This document shows, piece after piece, positions 42,019 to 50,621 of a stretch of DNA of 64,000 nt. The stretch is from JAKFEW01 sp036675505 (GTDB taxonomy: Bacteria > Cyanobacteriota > Sericytochromatia > S15B-MN24 > JAQBPE01). Made by a program: the position numbers and the translations under genes. Under the pieces are notes generated by a model. The model ran no database searches. It was not told where the DNA came from and saw nothing but the letters and a program-made list of their open reading frames with translations. The stretch is taken from the NCBI GenBank assembly GCA_036675505.1, contig JAKFEW010000047.1, positions 23,545-87,544 on the forward strand. Direction: 5' to 3'. Position 1 is the first letter of the stretch. Each line of letters opens with the position of its first letter.

Positions 42019-42498
42019 ATGACCACGACGATCTCCCAACCTATGGCCACGGCGGTCATGCTCATTCGCAGGCCGGTTGAAGAGGTCTTCGAGGCGTTCA
42101 TCGATCCGGCGATCACCACCAAGTTTTGGTTCACCAAGAGCACGGGAAGGCTCGAGGTCGGCAAACAAGTCGAGTGGAGCTGGGAGATGTATGGCGTCTC
42201 CGCCCCCGTAGATGTGAAGGCGATCGCACCCAACGACAAGGTTGTCATCGAATGGGGCGCCGAGGGTAGCAAGACCACCGTCGAATGGTCCTTTAGAAGC
42301 TTGGGCGAGAAGGGAACCTATGTCAGCATCGTCAATACGGGCTTCAAGGGCAGCCCCGATGAAATCGTCGCCCAGGTGAACGATTCGGCCGGAGGCTTCA
42401 ACCTCCTACTGGCGGGCCTCAAGGCCTGGCTCGAGCACGGCCTCCAGCTCAACCTGGTGGGCGATCATGTTCCGGAAGAAATTCGCCAGGGTGGTTGA
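42019..42498 (+). CDS. SRPBCC (AHSA1-type) ligand-binding protein 2
   Basis: 159 residues from ATG 42019 (TGGAGG five bases upstream). ATAVMLIRRPVEEVFEAFID and PAITTKFWFTKSTGRLEVGK are the family opening, VKAIAPNDKVVIEWGAEGSK the central strands, and FNLLLAGLKAWLEHGLQLNL the closing helix. It differs clearly from the SRPBCC protein two genes upstream, so it is not a recent duplicate. The 64-base gap after the ArsR gene may hold its own promoter. Its role is likely shared with the operon: binding or modifying a hydrophobic compound. Confidence 0.88.
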   Translation: MTTTISQPMATAVMLIRRPVEEVFEAFIDPAITTKFWFTKSTGRLEVGKQVEWSWEMYGVSAPVDVKAIAPNDKVVIEWGAEGSKTTVEWSFRSLGEKGTYVSIVNTGFKGSPDEIVAQVNDSAGGFNLLLAGLKAWLEHGLQLNLVGDHVPEEIRQGG

Positions 42499-42503
42499 CT
42501 GAA

Positions 42504-42680
42504 TCAGGAGCCACCCTCCAGGAGCGTGCCCATCGGGAGTTGCAGGCGCGTCGGCAGCCGCGCGCCCTTGACGGTGAACGTCCAGTCCTCCGCCGTGCCT
42601 CGCGGGCGGGCGTCCAGCAGGAAGGGCCAGCCGGCGGCCTCGATGTGGCCGTCCCCCTCGAGCGTGATCAGGGCGCCTGC
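42504..42680 (-). pseudogene. possible frameshifted C-terminal extension of the NHL lipoprotein
   Basis: Directly after the NHL lipoprotein gene, in the +1 frame, 56 codons read GALITLEGDGHIEAAGWPFL and RGTAEDWTFTVKGARLPTRL to QLPMGTLLEGGS and stop. The sequence looks like a beta-sandwich, not noise. It has no start codon of its own. Either it was once joined to the upstream gene by a frame now shifted, or it is a small fragment. Confidence 0.35.
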
Positions 42681-44224
42681 GAAGGCAGCACCGGCGGCCC
42701 GTCGCCGCCGGCGGTCGGATCCGGCAGCGCGCCGGGATCGAAGACCCGGATGCGGTGGTTGGCCGTGTCGGCCACGTACACCTTGCCCGCCTTGCCATCG
42801 CCCACGTAGATCACGCCCAGCGGGTTGTGGAATCGTCCGCGGTCCTCGACCGGTCCTGCGAGGGTGGGCCCGTCGCGGAACAGCCCGGCCACGGCGGCGC
42901 CTTCCGCCCGCTCGCCGGCGCCTGCCAGCGTGCGGGAGCCCAGCGTGTCGGTGTGCAGGCGGATGCGCTGGTTGCCGCTCTCTGCGATGAACAGGTTCAT
43001 GGTCGGCCCAACGCAGAGGCCACCGCCCGCCGCGCTGAAATCGTAGCGGCCTGCTCCCTGGCCGGCGTCCTCGTAGCCCGGGTCGATCGCCCCCGAGTAG
43101 CTCAAGACCTGGGCGGTGGCGGCCGTCCCTTCGTTGACCAGGACCTGCCGGATGCGGCCGTCGAGCCGGTCGATCACGAAGAGCAAGAAGCCATCCCAGG
43201 CCACCGCCATCGGCTCGAAGAACGTCGCGGCGGTCCCTGTGCCGTCGGCATTGCCCGGCAGGCCGGTCCCCGCGATGGTCGTGACCGTGTGGTCGGCGCC
43301 CTGGGTGTCGATCACGCGGATCCGCCGGTTGCCGGAATCGGCCACGTAGAGCAGCTTCTTGGTTTCATCGTACGCGAGCCCGCGGGGCGACTTGAACGCC
43401 GCGGCCGCGCCGGGGCCGTCGAGAAAGCCTTCCGCCGTCCCCGCGAGCGTCGAGACCGAGGTGACATTGCCGCCCGTGAGGCCCAGCTTGCGAATCCGGT
43501 GGTTGCCGGTGTCCGCGATGTAGATGGCGTCCGGCGCCACCGCCAGGCCCGCGGGGCGGTTGAAGGTGGCGGCCCGCGGGTCGGAGGCGTCGTCGGCGCC
43601 GATCCCGCCCTCGCCCGCGAGGGTCGAGACCATGCCCGCGCGCGTGACGTGACGCACCCGGTGGTTGCCGGTATCCACGACCACGATCATGTCGGTCGCC
43701 TGGACGTAACCGATCGCGGCCGGCTCGCTGAAGCTCGCGGCCGCGCCCTGGCCGTCGTCGTCGCCCGCCGTGCCGCTGCCGGCCAGGGTGGTCAGCAGGG
43801 GCGGCGTCGGGGTCGGCGCCGGCGCCGTGGAGACGACCGGCGACGGGGAGGGTGAAGTGGTTTCGCCGGGCGAAGCCGAAGCCGAGGGCGAGCCCGTCGG
43901 CGTGGCGGACGCGCCCGTCGTGGGCGCCGTGCTCGCGTCGCTGCCGGGCGAGCCCGAGGGCTGCGGCGACGTCTCGGTGCCACCGTTCGGCGGCGCAACG
44001 GAAGCCGAGGCCGGGATCAGCGGCCCGCTGCCACCCGAAGACGGCGACGCACCGGTCGAGGTCTTGCGCGAGGTGGGTCGCTTCGCGACGGTCTCGTCGC
44101 CACCGTTCGTCGGCACCGTGGTGGGCGGTGCCGTGCAGGCCACCAGGCAGACGGCCAGCAGCATGGTCCCCACAACCGCGCGCCGCGGAGGACCGTTTGG
44201 GGAGCGCTGCCAGCCGTTCGCCAT
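42668..44224 (-). CDS. NHL-repeat (beta-propeller) lipoprotein
   Basis: 518 residues. Lipobox LVAC (TMLLAVCLVAC, Cys30). A 100-residue Ser/Thr/Pro linker (SGSPGSDASTAPTTGASATP) leads to a propeller of about six NHL repeats, each with a strand set such as IVVVDTGNHRVRHVTRAG, IYIADTGNHRIRKLG, LYVADSGNRRIRVIDTQ, LFIAESGNQRIRL and VYVADTANHRIRVFD, and STLAG-type turns. NHL propellers bind proteins, RNA or carbohydrate, and some are enzymes (peptidyl-alpha-hydroxyglycine lyase); no zinc ligands fixing such activity are plain. It lies 30 bases downstream of the 842-residue lipoprotein and is likely in one operon with it. Confidence 0.9.
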   Translation of the reverse strand: MANGWQRSPNGPPRRAVVGTMLLAVCLVACTAPPTTVPTNGGDETVAKRPTSRKTSTGASPSSGGSGPLIPASASVAPPNGGTETSPQPSGSPGSDASTAPTTGASATPTGSPSASASPGETTSPSPSPVVSTAPAPTPTPPLLTTLAGSGTAGDDDGQGAAASFSEPAAIGYVQATDMIVVVDTGNHRVRHVTRAGMVSTLAGEGGIGADDASDPRAATFNRPAGLAVAPDAIYIADTGNHRIRKLGLTGGNVTSVSTLAGTAEGFLDGPGAAAAFKSPRGLAYDETKKLLYVADSGNRRIRVIDTQGADHTVTTIAGTGLPGNADGTGTAATFFEPMAVAWDGFLLFVIDRLDGRIRQVLVNEGTAATAQVLSYSGAIDPGYEDAGQGAGRYDFSAAGGGLCVGPTMNLFIAESGNQRIRLHTDTLGSRTLAGAGERAEGAAVAGLFRDGPTLAGPVEDRGRFHNPLGVIYVGDGKAGKVYVADTANHRIRVFDPGALPDPTAGGDGPPVLPSQAP

Positions 44225-44254
44225 GTTTATCCGTCTTCCGCCCGGTCGGCGCGC

Positions 44255-46783
44255 CTACTTGGGCGCCACGAACGAGGTCTTGAGGGTCACCGGGTAGGCG
44301 TAATCGCCGCCCCGGCTGATGTTCGCGAGCACCGGGTAGTTGAAGCTGCCGTCCTGCATCGTCAGGGAGTTCGCGAAGTCTTCGGTCATGATGCGCACGA
44401 TTTCAAACTTATGCTTGTTGGGCACGCCCACCGGCTCCTCGACGGGGATGCTGACCGTGATCACGCCGGCGGCCGGCGCGGGCAGCTTCATGGTGCGTTC
44501 CAGCTTCACGCCGCTCGCGTCCGTGATGGTGTAGGCCATGACCAGGTCGGCGCCGGCCGTCCCATCCACCTGGATGCGGACGGTGGGCAGGTTGGCGTTG
44601 AGCGCGATCGCGACGTTGCGGCCGTCGATCTGGCCCGTGCCGCTGCCGGTCAGCCTGACGCCGTTGGCGCTGCGCTCGGCGGTGATCGTGGAGGTCGTGC
44701 CGCCGATGCCCCAGGTCGAGGCGCTGCCCACGTTGGAGAACGAGAGCGCCTCCGAGCGCGTCTTGCGCGTGTAGCCCGACTGCGCGTGAGCGAACGTGAT
44801 CGAGGCGCCCGAGACGGCCTGGCCGGACCACTTGCTGGTCGGCCGCTGGTCGGTCGCCACCGAGGCGTCGTTGGAGCCGTAGCTCAACACGGCGCCGATC
44901 TTGCGCGACACCCAGATGTCCGCGGGGAGGGAATGCGTGCCGTTCCAGGTCGCGTTGACCGCCCCGGAGGTCACATCGGCCCAGGTATCCGCGTTCGGCT
45001 GATAAGTGCCGTCGATCGCGAAGGACGCCGAGGCGCTCGCAAGCGGAATCGTCGGCTTGACGGTCGCCCGCGGCAGGCTCGCCAACTTGTACGTGCCCAG
45101 GTTGGTCGGCACGTCGAGGCTGCCGGGCCAATCGCCCCGCACGTTCGCGCTCACGTTCACGCGCGGCATCATCTTCACGATGTTCAGCCCGACCGTGCGG
45201 CAGTCGACGTGGTAGTTCGCGGTCGTGCCGTAGGTGAAGCCGCCCTGGCTCGGATACGAGGCGGTCGCCGAGCCGTAGGAGCCGTTCACGCCGATCGTCG
45301 AGGCGTAGCCGTCGGAAGCCGTGTAGACCGACATCGGCACGTTGTTCCGCACCGGCGCCAGCGAGTGGCTGAAGTCCACGCGGGCGTTGGGCACGGTGCC
45401 GCTCACGCGCGGGTCATCCGAGAGCCAGGTGACCAGGGCGTTGATCGACTTGGAGGCCCAGGTCGTGTAGGTCGTCTGCCACGCGTAGCCGGGGTCCCGC
45501 ACGTAGATGCGGCCGTTGTCGCAGTAGTACTGCTCCGGATCGAACTGGTAATAGACGCAACGCCCGCCGTTCACGTTCGGGTGGTGGGTCATGATCGTGA
45601 TCCAGCTCGGGATCGAGCTGCCTGCCTGCATGCCCCAGCTGTTGTGCTCGTACTGCGCCGCGGTGCCCCCGCTGACGCAGTGGCCGCCGGCGGACGGCGA
45701 GTAGCTGTTGATCCAGTTCGAGCTCACGTTGTTGCTGGTGCGGTAGCCGCCGCTCCAGATCGGCACCTCGATGCCCGGCTTGAGCGTGCCCCACTCGCGC
45801 TTGACCTGGAAGGTCTGCGACTGCTGATCGCTGTAGTTGTCGCACTTGGCCGCGAACAGCCGACGCTTGGCGGCCTCGCCCGACGCGGTCTGGGGGCCCA
45901 CGTAGCGCATCGCCAGCCAGAAGTTGCCGTCGGCGTCGCGCGTGATCGCTTCCGAGGAATCCTCGAACTTGTCGCCGGCCTCGTGGCGCGCGCGCAGCAG
46001 CTCCGCCATCTTGCCTTCGGTGCGGAACTTGACGATCACCTCGGCGCCCGGGGCGACTTCGACGCCTTCACCCAGGTCGAGGCTGTAGTGGTACGTGCCG
46101 AGCGGCATGTTGTCGGCGAGCTTGTAGCCGGCATCCGCGAACGAGAGCGGGTTCGCGTTGTCCTTGTGGGCGCTCACCGTGAAGGGGATCTCTTCGGGCA
46201 AGCGCTGCCCGGGCAGGCCGTTCTCGGCGTACAGGCGCGTGACGGCGACCTGGGAGTCGCCGGTCAGCGCGCCCGGCGGGAAGACGACCTCGAGGTTCCC
46301 GGCGCTGTTGCGGGCCGAGCCACCACCGCCGGCGGCGATCGCCGTGCGCTGCGCATCGAGCGGCGTCAACGCCACGGCGTGGCCGGGCGTGACGTCCATG
46401 ACCTGGGGCGCAAAGCCCGCGGCGCGCACGACGGCGGCGCTCTTGCCCTCGGCGACGAGCTCGGCGGGAAGGGTCACGACGCCCTTCTCGTCCGCGACGA
46501 GCATCGCCTGGCCGATCTGGAGCTGGGCGCCCGGCAACAAACGGCCTTCGACGTCCTTGATCTGGATCTGATCGCCGCGCACCGCCGAGTCGGCGAGCAC
46601 CATGCCCAGGTTCCTCGCGAGCTCGGCGTTCGCACGGAGGACGGGCCCCATCGTGCTGCCGTTGATCACGGCTTCGCTCACCACGCCTTGCGGCGCCTTC
46701 CCGTTGCACGCGGCCAGCATCGCGAGGCCGAGCGTGGCGAACAGCAGAGGCGAGGCTCCCCGGTACGGACGCTTCATCTTCAT
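44255..46783 (-). CDS. large 842-residue lipoprotein, unknown function
   Basis: Lipobox LAAC (FATLGLAMLAAC, Cys26). The first ~140 mature residues include a carboxypeptidase-regulatory-like sandwich (VEGRLLPGAQLQIGQAMLVA, RAAGFAPQVMDVTPGHAVAL). A Gly stretch AAGGGGSARNS follows, then VVFPPGALTGDSQVAVTRLY, an opening seen in ZU5/PASTA-adjacent surface domains. The middle contains many Tyr/Trp/Ser residues and Cys (KCDNYSDQQS, GHCVSGG, CVYYQFDPEQYYCDN), which may form disulfides. The C-terminal quarter is beta-rich (LVMAYTITDASGVKLERTMK). No enzyme motif. A surface-exposed envelope protein is inferred. Confidence 0.8.
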   Translation of the reverse strand: MKMKRPYRGASPLLFATLGLAMLAACNGKAPQGVVSEAVINGSTMGPVLRANAELARNLGMVLADSAVRGDQIQIKDVEGRLLPGAQLQIGQAMLVADEKGVVTLPAELVAEGKSAAVVRAAGFAPQVMDVTPGHAVALTPLDAQRTAIAAGGGGSARNSAGNLEVVFPPGALTGDSQVAVTRLYAENGLPGQRLPEEIPFTVSAHKDNANPLSFADAGYKLADNMPLGTYHYSLDLGEGVEVAPGAEVIVKFRTEGKMAELLRARHEAGDKFEDSSEAITRDADGNFWLAMRYVGPQTASGEAAKRRLFAAKCDNYSDQQSQTFQVKREWGTLKPGIEVPIWSGGYRTSNNVSSNWINSYSPSAGGHCVSGGTAAQYEHNSWGMQAGSSIPSWITIMTHHPNVNGGRCVYYQFDPEQYYCDNGRIYVRDPGYAWQTTYTTWASKSINALVTWLSDDPRVSGTVPNARVDFSHSLAPVRNNVPMSVYTASDGYASTIGVNGSYGSATASYPSQGGFTYGTTANYHVDCRTVGLNIVKMMPRVNVSANVRGDWPGSLDVPTNLGTYKLASLPRATVKPTIPLASASASFAIDGTYQPNADTWADVTSGAVNATWNGTHSLPADIWVSRKIGAVLSYGSNDASVATDQRPTSKWSGQAVSGASITFAHAQSGYTRKTRSEALSFSNVGSASTWGIGGTTSTITAERSANGVRLTGSGTGQIDGRNVAIALNANLPTVRIQVDGTAGADLVMAYTITDASGVKLERTMKLPAPAAGVITVSIPVEEPVGVPNKHKFEIVRIMTEDFANSLTMQDGSFNYPVLANISRGGDYAYPVTLKTSFVAPK

Positions 46784-47005
46784 CTCGATTCCTTCCCCTA
46801 GGCGGCTGGCGCCGCGTCATGCCATGACGCAGGTTCTTCCCCAGAACCCCTGGCTTCTTGTTCCACAGATTGACAGTAAGTTAACAGCTCCGACATAAAC
46901 AGGCGGCCGATCAGCCCCGGCCAGCCGCCGGGCCCGGGTGGCGGGATCACTTCGCGGGGGCCATCGACGGGTATGTGCTCATGGCCGCCGTCCAAGGAGC
47001 CCCCG

Positions 47006-47986
47006 TTGCCGTCCCTGCGCCTGCCTTGCTTCACCCTGTTCGTCGCCCTCATGGTCGTGGGCGCCGTTGCCCCCGCCTGGGCCCACCCTGCACACGCGCC
47101 CGCGGCGGCACCCGCCGTCGCCGGGCCGGCCGGCTGGCGCGAGCCGGTGGACCTGGCCGACGCCGTGGCGCGCCTGGCCGCGGCCCGCGCGCGGCTGGCG
47201 GCCACCGGGCGCGTGCCGCTGCGGTACACCGAGGCGCAGCTGCGGGCCATGGCCAAGGCCGGCGACCTGGGGAACACGCGCTATCTGGTGCGCATCGTGC
47301 CGGCGGCGCCCGGTGAGAACGCCCTGTTGGGGTTCCCGCGGCCCTTCGGCAAGCTGCCGCTCTGGGTGGCGACCTTCGAGCAGCTCGAGGCCGCCGACAC
47401 CGATCCTGAGGTCATCGCGCGCCTGTTGGGCCTGAACCTCGATCCCGCGGCCAGCTACCACGTCCTCGTGCTGCGCGACCTGGGGGCCGACGCGGCCCGG
47501 CGGCCGGAGCTCGTGTGCCCCACGCGCGCGAAGATAGCCGAGCTGGCGGCGCGTGACCTGACCAACGCGGCGTTCGGCGCCGCCGATTTCACGGCGGTGC
47601 TCGCCAAGGACTACCGCATTCCCTACCACCACCTGATGGACGATTTCTACAAGCGGGGCTTCAAGGAGTACATCCCAGACGACGTCGACCACTTCATCGC
47701 GACCACCCCGGCCTTGAAAGACGACGCCGCGGCGCAGAAGCGGTTTCGCGCCCGGATCCGCGTGCATGCGCAGTTCGGCGTTTCGGAGTGGTTCCGCGGC
47801 AACGGTGCGACCTTCATGACGGGCGGTGGGGCGCGCGAGCTGGGGGTCCACGAGATCTTCTTGCTCGATCCGGACCCCAAGCCGATCGGGACTTACGTGT
47901 CCCAGGGGAGGCTCGCGATCGTGCCCTGTAAGCCGCTGGTCAAGCCGGGGCCGCTGGTATTCTTGGAACCAGATGGCCGGCCCTGA
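47006..47986 (+). CDS. exported protein, unknown function
   Basis: 326 residues. TTG 47006 is chosen because AAGGAG lies six bases before it. The Sec signal MPSLRLPCFTLFVALMVVGA ends at AWAHP. The mature protein starts with a His/Ala/Pro linker, then helices (VARLAAARARLAATGRVPLR, QLRAMAKAGDLGNTRYLVRI). Further on it carries YHHLMDDFYKRGFKEYIPDD, VHAQFGVSEWFRGNGATFMT and LGVHEIFLLDPDPKPIGTYV. Conserved-looking Trp, His and Asp/Glu suggest a globular enzyme or binding domain, but no family is recognised. It overlaps the next gene by 14 bases. Periplasmic location follows from the signal peptide. Confidence 0.75.
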   Translation: MPSLRLPCFTLFVALMVVGAVAPAWAHPAHAPAAAPAVAGPAGWREPVDLADAVARLAAARARLAATGRVPLRYTEAQLRAMAKAGDLGNTRYLVRIVPAAPGENALLGFPRPFGKLPLWVATFEQLEAADTDPEVIARLLGLNLDPAASYHVLVLRDLGADAARRPELVCPTRAKIAELAARDLTNAAFGAADFTAVLAKDYRIPYHHLMDDFYKRGFKEYIPDDVDHFIATTPALKDDAAAQKRFRARIRVHAQFGVSEWFRGNGATFMTGGGARELGVHEIFLLDPDPKPIGTYVSQGRLAIVPCKPLVKPGPLVFLEPDGRP

Positions 47987-48431
47987 GGCGGGCGAAGTCC
48001 TGCTCGGCCAGGTCAGCGACCCGGTGACCCCGGACTGGCATACCTCGCTGTACCGCCGGGGCGACCAGCTGATCATCCGCACCAGGCGGGAGAGCACCGG
48101 GTCGTCGGGCGAGCGTGCGGTGCCGCTGAGCGCCGCCGGCTGGATCCACCGGACGATCACGCAAGGGTTCTGGCGCGAGCCTGCGGACGGCGGCTTCGAC
48201 CGCAAGACGACGCGTGCCGAGGCCGTGATCGCGGGCGAGCGCCTGGAACTGCGTCGCAGTTGGGGCCTGGGCGGGCCGGAGGGCCTGGGCTTCACACTGA
48301 CGAACCACAGCCGGGTCTCCCAGGCGGGCTACCCCGAAGAGTACCCGATGACGGACGAGCTGCTGATCACGGGCGGCCTGCTGGCGCTCTTCGCGGGTAT
48401 ACCGATAGTAACCGAGAGGACCGACCTCTGA
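47973..48431 (+). CDS. hypothetical protein overlapping the exported protein gene
   Basis: 152 residues, ATG 47973, overlapping the upstream gene by 14 bases. The sequence alternates strands and turns: GEVLLGQVSDPVTPDWHTSL, YRRGDQLIIRTRRESTGSSG, SAAGWIHRTITQGFWREPAD, with a helix-turn end DELLITGGLLALFAGIPIVT. The last hydrophobic stretch might be a weak membrane anchor. No signal peptide. No known family. The tight overlap suggests that it functions with the exported protein before it. Confidence 0.65.
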   Translation: MAGPEAGEVLLGQVSDPVTPDWHTSLYRRGDQLIIRTRRESTGSSGERAVPLSAAGWIHRTITQGFWREPADGGFDRKTTRAEAVIAGERLELRRSWGLGGPEGLGFTLTNHSRVSQAGYPEEYPMTDELLITGGLLALFAGIPIVTERTDL

Positions 48432-48453
48432 CGTCTATGCTGGGAATCGCGCC

Positions 48454-49374
48454 ATGCAACAGGTTGCCGTCTTCGTAGACGCAGGCTATCTCTACGCCCA
48501 AGCCTCGGTCCTGCTCACCGGGCGCAAGCAGCCACGGCCGCTCATGTCGCTGGACGAGCCGGCGGTGGTGTCCGCGCTGACGCAGTTGGCGCTCGAGCGG
48601 AGCGATGGTGGCCGCTTGCTGCGCATTTACTGGTACGACGGCGCGCCCTACGGCAACCCGACCCCGGATCAGGCGCGGATCGCGGACCTCGCCTTCGTGC
48701 GGCTGCGGCTCGGCCTGCTGAACAGCGTCGGGGAGCAAAAGGGCGTGGATTCGCTCATCATGACCGACCTGATGGAGCTCGCCCGCAACCATGCCCTCTC
48801 GGACGCCCTGCTGTTGTCGGGCGACGAGGACGTGCGGATGGGCATGCACATGGCCCAGAGCTTCGGCGTGCGGGTCCACCTGCTCGGGATCGCGCCAATC
48901 CGGGAGTCGCAGTCCTACGGCCTGCGCCGCGACGCCGACACCGCCACGGAGTGGTCGGCCGACGTCGTGCGTCCCTTGATCGCGTTCCGGGAGACCGACC
49001 CGATGGCGGGCACGGGCCCGCTCGAGCCCATCTGCCCGCCTGCGGCGCCGGTCGAGGCGTCGCCCGCACCCGCGCAGGCCGCGGATGACCTGGCGCCCAC
49101 GCCCATCGAGGTCGTGGTCCCGGTCGCGCCGGCCTCGCCCCCCCTGGATCCGATCCTCGCGATCCAGCGGGTCGCTGCCGACTTCGCGTCGCGACTCTCG
49201 GCTCCCGAGCGCGTCGAGGTGCTCGAGGACCTCGCGCACAACCGGGGCATCCCGCGCTTCTGGGACCGCAAGATGCTCGGCACCGCCGGTGCGACGCTGA
49301 GCCGCGATCTCCAGCCCTGGGAGAAGCGGGTTTTGCGCGAGGCGTTCGTGGATCACCTTCATCCAGGGTCTTAG
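48454..49374 (+). CDS. NYN-domain (PIN-like) putative ribonuclease
   Basis: 306 residues. QQVAVFVDAGYLYAQASVLL has the first catalytic Asp of NYN/LabA-like domains. GVDSLIMTDLMELARNHALS and DALLLSGDEDVRMGMHMAQS provide the second and third acidic sites. The fold resembles PIN RNases and RNA-processing enzymes. A Pro/Ala linker follows (PPAAPVEASPAPAQ), and a C-terminal helical domain (DPILAIQRVAADFASRLSAP, RDLQPWEKRVLREAFVDHLH). Start ATG 48454. An RNA-processing role is inferred. The C-terminal domain is not recognised. Confidence 0.88.
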   Translation: MQQVAVFVDAGYLYAQASVLLTGRKQPRPLMSLDEPAVVSALTQLALERSDGGRLLRIYWYDGAPYGNPTPDQARIADLAFVRLRLGLLNSVGEQKGVDSLIMTDLMELARNHALSDALLLSGDEDVRMGMHMAQSFGVRVHLLGIAPIRESQSYGLRRDADTATEWSADVVRPLIAFRETDPMAGTGPLEPICPPAAPVEASPAPAQAADDLAPTPIEVVVPVAPASPPLDPILAIQRVAADFASRLSAPERVEVLEDLAHNRGIPRFWDRKMLGTAGATLSRDLQPWEKRVLREAFVDHLHPGS

Positions 49375-49465
49375 CGCGTCGGTACGCTCCGTAGTTCTCC
49401 ACGAAGCCTGCGGGCGGCGCATCGTTCTACGATGGTCGGGGCTTTGCCCCGAGGAGACGCACCGT

Positions 49466-50527
49466 TTGAGCACCCGTGGCGCCCTTGGCTCTTTGCGCGG
49501 CTGGACGATCGGGCAGCTGGCCGCCGGGCTGGCCGGCCTGATCCTGTTGGGGTTCATGGTCTTCGACCCGCCTGTCGGCGTAACCCTGTTCTGGAACATG
49601 CTGATTCCCGCGACCCCGGCGTTGCTGGTCGTGGGGACCGGGGCGTGGCGCAACGTCTGTCCGCTCGCGACCGTGTCGATGCTCCCCGACCGGCTCGGCT
49701 TCTCGCGCGGCCTCAAGCTCTCCCCGGCTCGGCGCGGCGCGCTCAACCTCGCCGGCCTGGCGCTCTTGCTGCTGATCGTGCCCCTGCGGCACGTCGTCTT
49801 CAACACGAGCGGCCACGCCACAGCCGCGCTGTTGCTCGGGATCGCCGCCCTCGCCCTGGTCATGGGCTTCCTCTTCGAGCGGCGCAGCGGCTGGTGCGCA
49901 GGCCTGTGCCCGGTGCATCCGGTCGAGAAGCTCTACGGCTCGGCCGTGGCGTTCTCGGTGCCCAATACGAACTGCCGGGACTGCCGGTGCTGTTCGCTGC
50001 CCTGCCCCGACTGGGCCGCGGGCCGCCACGGTGCGGCGCTGTCGAGCTCGAAGGCCGCCAGGGTCAGCGAGGTCCTGATGGCGGGCGCCTTCCCGGGCTA
50101 CATCTGGGGCTGGTTTCTCCTGCCCGACGAATGGGCGCTGGCCGGCTGGCAGAGCGTGGTCGTGCTCTACGGCTACCCGTCGCTCGGCGCGCTCGTCAGC
50201 GCCACGCTTTACGTGATCGCGCGCGAGGCGGCAGGCCCGCGGCGCAAGGACCTGGTGCTGCGGACCTTCGCGGCCACCGCCGTCTCGATGTACTACCTGT
50301 TCCGGCTGCCCCAGCTGTTCGGCTTCAACCCCATGCACAACAACGGCATGTTGATCGACCTCACGCCCTTCTTGCCGGCCTGGAGCATGGGGGCGCTGAA
50401 CGTCGTGACGACGGCATTCTTCTTTTGGTGGCTGGTGCCGCACGGCCGCGGCAAGCGCAGCTGGTCGGTGCGACCGCCCTTCGCCGAATTCGAGGCCGCC
50501 GCCCCGGCGCTGGACAGGCGGCCCTGA
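49466..50527 (+). CDS. membrane 4Fe-4S-type protein (NapH/NosR-like cysteine motifs)
   Basis: 353 residues. The TTG start at 49466 has GAGGAG eight bases upstream. Eight or so membrane spans are visible. Between spans lie the cysteine clusters CAGLCPVHPVEKLYG and NCRDCRCCSLPCPD, whose CxxxCP and CxxCxxC..CP spacing is that of 4Fe-4S sites in membrane ferredoxin-like proteins of the NapH/NosR group. An earlier RNVCPL cysteine lies in a loop. It could carry electrons between quinones and a periplasmic acceptor. No terminal reductase gene adjoins it. Iron-sulfur binding is inferred from the motifs. Confidence 0.8.
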   Translation: MSTRGALGSLRGWTIGQLAAGLAGLILLGFMVFDPPVGVTLFWNMLIPATPALLVVGTGAWRNVCPLATVSMLPDRLGFSRGLKLSPARRGALNLAGLALLLLIVPLRHVVFNTSGHATAALLLGIAALALVMGFLFERRSGWCAGLCPVHPVEKLYGSAVAFSVPNTNCRDCRCCSLPCPDWAAGRHGAALSSSKAARVSEVLMAGAFPGYIWGWFLLPDEWALAGWQSVVVLYGYPSLGALVSATLYVIAREAAGPRRKDLVLRTFAATAVSMYYLFRLPQLFGFNPMHNNGMLIDLTPFLPAWSMGALNVVTTAFFFWWLVPHGRGKRSWSVRPPFAEFEAAAPALDRRP

Positions 50528-50621
50528 TCGGTGCGTGCATCGCCGGGCGACGGATGCTACCCTATGTCCAATCGAACATGGTCACAGCAAGCCTTCGATC
50601 CCCTGAAAAGGAGACCGGCAG

